Source of the DNA: an uncultured archaeon
Lineage (GTDB): Archaea; Thermoproteota; CALKCG01; B24
DNA: 7,212 bases
Direction: 5' to 3'
Assembly: GCA_938082915.1 (NCBI GenBank)
Contig: CALKCG010000070.1
Coordinates: 1 to 7,212 of the forward strand
Below, in pieces: positions 6,961-7,212 of the stretch. The stretch's first letter is position 1. Every line of letters starts with the position of its first letter. The position numbers were made by a program, and so were the translations under genes. The notes beneath the pieces are model-generated. The model was not told where the DNA came from. It was given only the letters and a program-made list of their open reading frames with translations, and ran no database searches.

Positions 6961-7212
6961 ATGTTGAAGTCAAGACTTATATTTATGTTGACGCATCATG
7001 ACAGAACGGTGTCGAATGCCTTCGAAGTCTTTGAAGAGGTAAAGGATACGGGGGTTGAAAACGTAGGTTTTAAGGATGTGGGGCTTCCCTTTGAAGACCT
7101 TAAAAGATTGGCTGACATGATTAACCGTGAGGGGTTGAACTCTTTCATAGAGGTTGTTAGTGAAGATGAAGGATCTTGTCTAACGGCTGTTAAGCAGGCT
7201 TTGAAAATGAAT
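6961..7212 (+). CDS. N-terminus of a probable TIM-barrel protein of unknown function (partial)
   Basis: An open frame of 84 codons runs from the ATG at 6961 off the right edge of the window with no stop. The protein begins M-L-K-S-R-L-I-F-M-L-T-H-H-D-R-T-V and continues with G-V-E-N-V-G-F-K-D-V-G-L-P (31-43) and F-I-E-V-V-S-E (62-68). The alternation of a short hydrophobic strand (5-10), an amphipathic helix (18-28), a strand (33-37), a helix (44-56) and a strand (61-66) is typical of the first units of a (beta/alpha)8 barrel. The strand ends carry candidate active-site residues: His-His-Asp-Arg after strand 1, Lys-Asp after strand 2 and Glu after strand 3. I do not recognise the family by name and assign no reaction. 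It is divergent from the GH38 gene and has its own ribosome binding site, so it is probably a separate transcription unit. Confidence 0.75.
   Translation, partial: MLKSRLIFMLTHHDRTVSNAFEVFEEVKDTGVENVGFKDVGLPFEDLKRLADMINREGLNSFIEVVSEDEGSCLTAVKQALKMN

Noticed and set aside
1..7212. CRISPR array, tRNA or rRNA genes
   Set aside because: No regularly spaced direct repeats, no tRNA-like T-loop and acceptor pattern, and no rRNA sequence blocks were seen on either strand; the only direct repeat found is the paralogous URO-D relic pair.

Overview
The window looks archaeal, most likely a thermophilic or hot-spring member of the Thermoproteota/Bathyarchaeia side. I infer this from AT-rich TATA-type promoter elements (TTTATAA upstream of the first gene, TTTATACC upstream of the glycosidase), GGTGA-type ribosome binding sites, T-rich gene ends, and protein families common in such genomes: DUF6785/DUF6784 membrane proteins, divergent GH38 glycosidases, uroporphyrinogen decarboxylase (URO-D)-like proteins and TnpB. 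The lineage call is an inference; no rRNA or other marker gene is present.

Layout from left to right. (1) Positions 1-2099 hold a promoter and a 653-residue polytopic membrane protein of the OPT-like DUF6785/DUF6784 type on the + strand; its first codons may be frameshifted. (2) Positions 2100-3436 hold no intact gene. They carry two tandem relics of URO-D-superfamily genes on the + strand: a short, heavily eroded C-terminal piece (about 2145-2340), then an almost full-length copy (2379-3436) that can be read end to end only by changing frame about seven times and passing at least one in-frame stop. (3) Positions 3398-6550 (possibly to 6652) hold a large intact glycoside hydrolase family 38 protein on the - strand, converging on the pseudogene. 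(4) Positions 6661-6786 hold the first ~41 codons of a TnpB (IS200/IS605 OrfB) gene on the - strand, cut off and relic, just upstream of the glycosidase. (5) From 6961 to the window end, a + strand gene with a strong ribosome binding site starts; it encodes the N-terminus of a probable TIM-barrel protein of unknown function.

Taken together, this is a small accessory, probably sugar-related locus that is partly decaying: the transporter-like protein and the glycosidase remain open over long distances, while the genes between them and the neighbouring transposon gene are broken. The intact long ORFs on either side argue that the many frameshifts in 2100-3436 are real decay rather than generally poor sequence. 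I did not find a convincing new multi-gene system. The strongest observations are the two URO-D relics, the TnpB relic, and the possible single-base frame changes at the ends of the two large genes.
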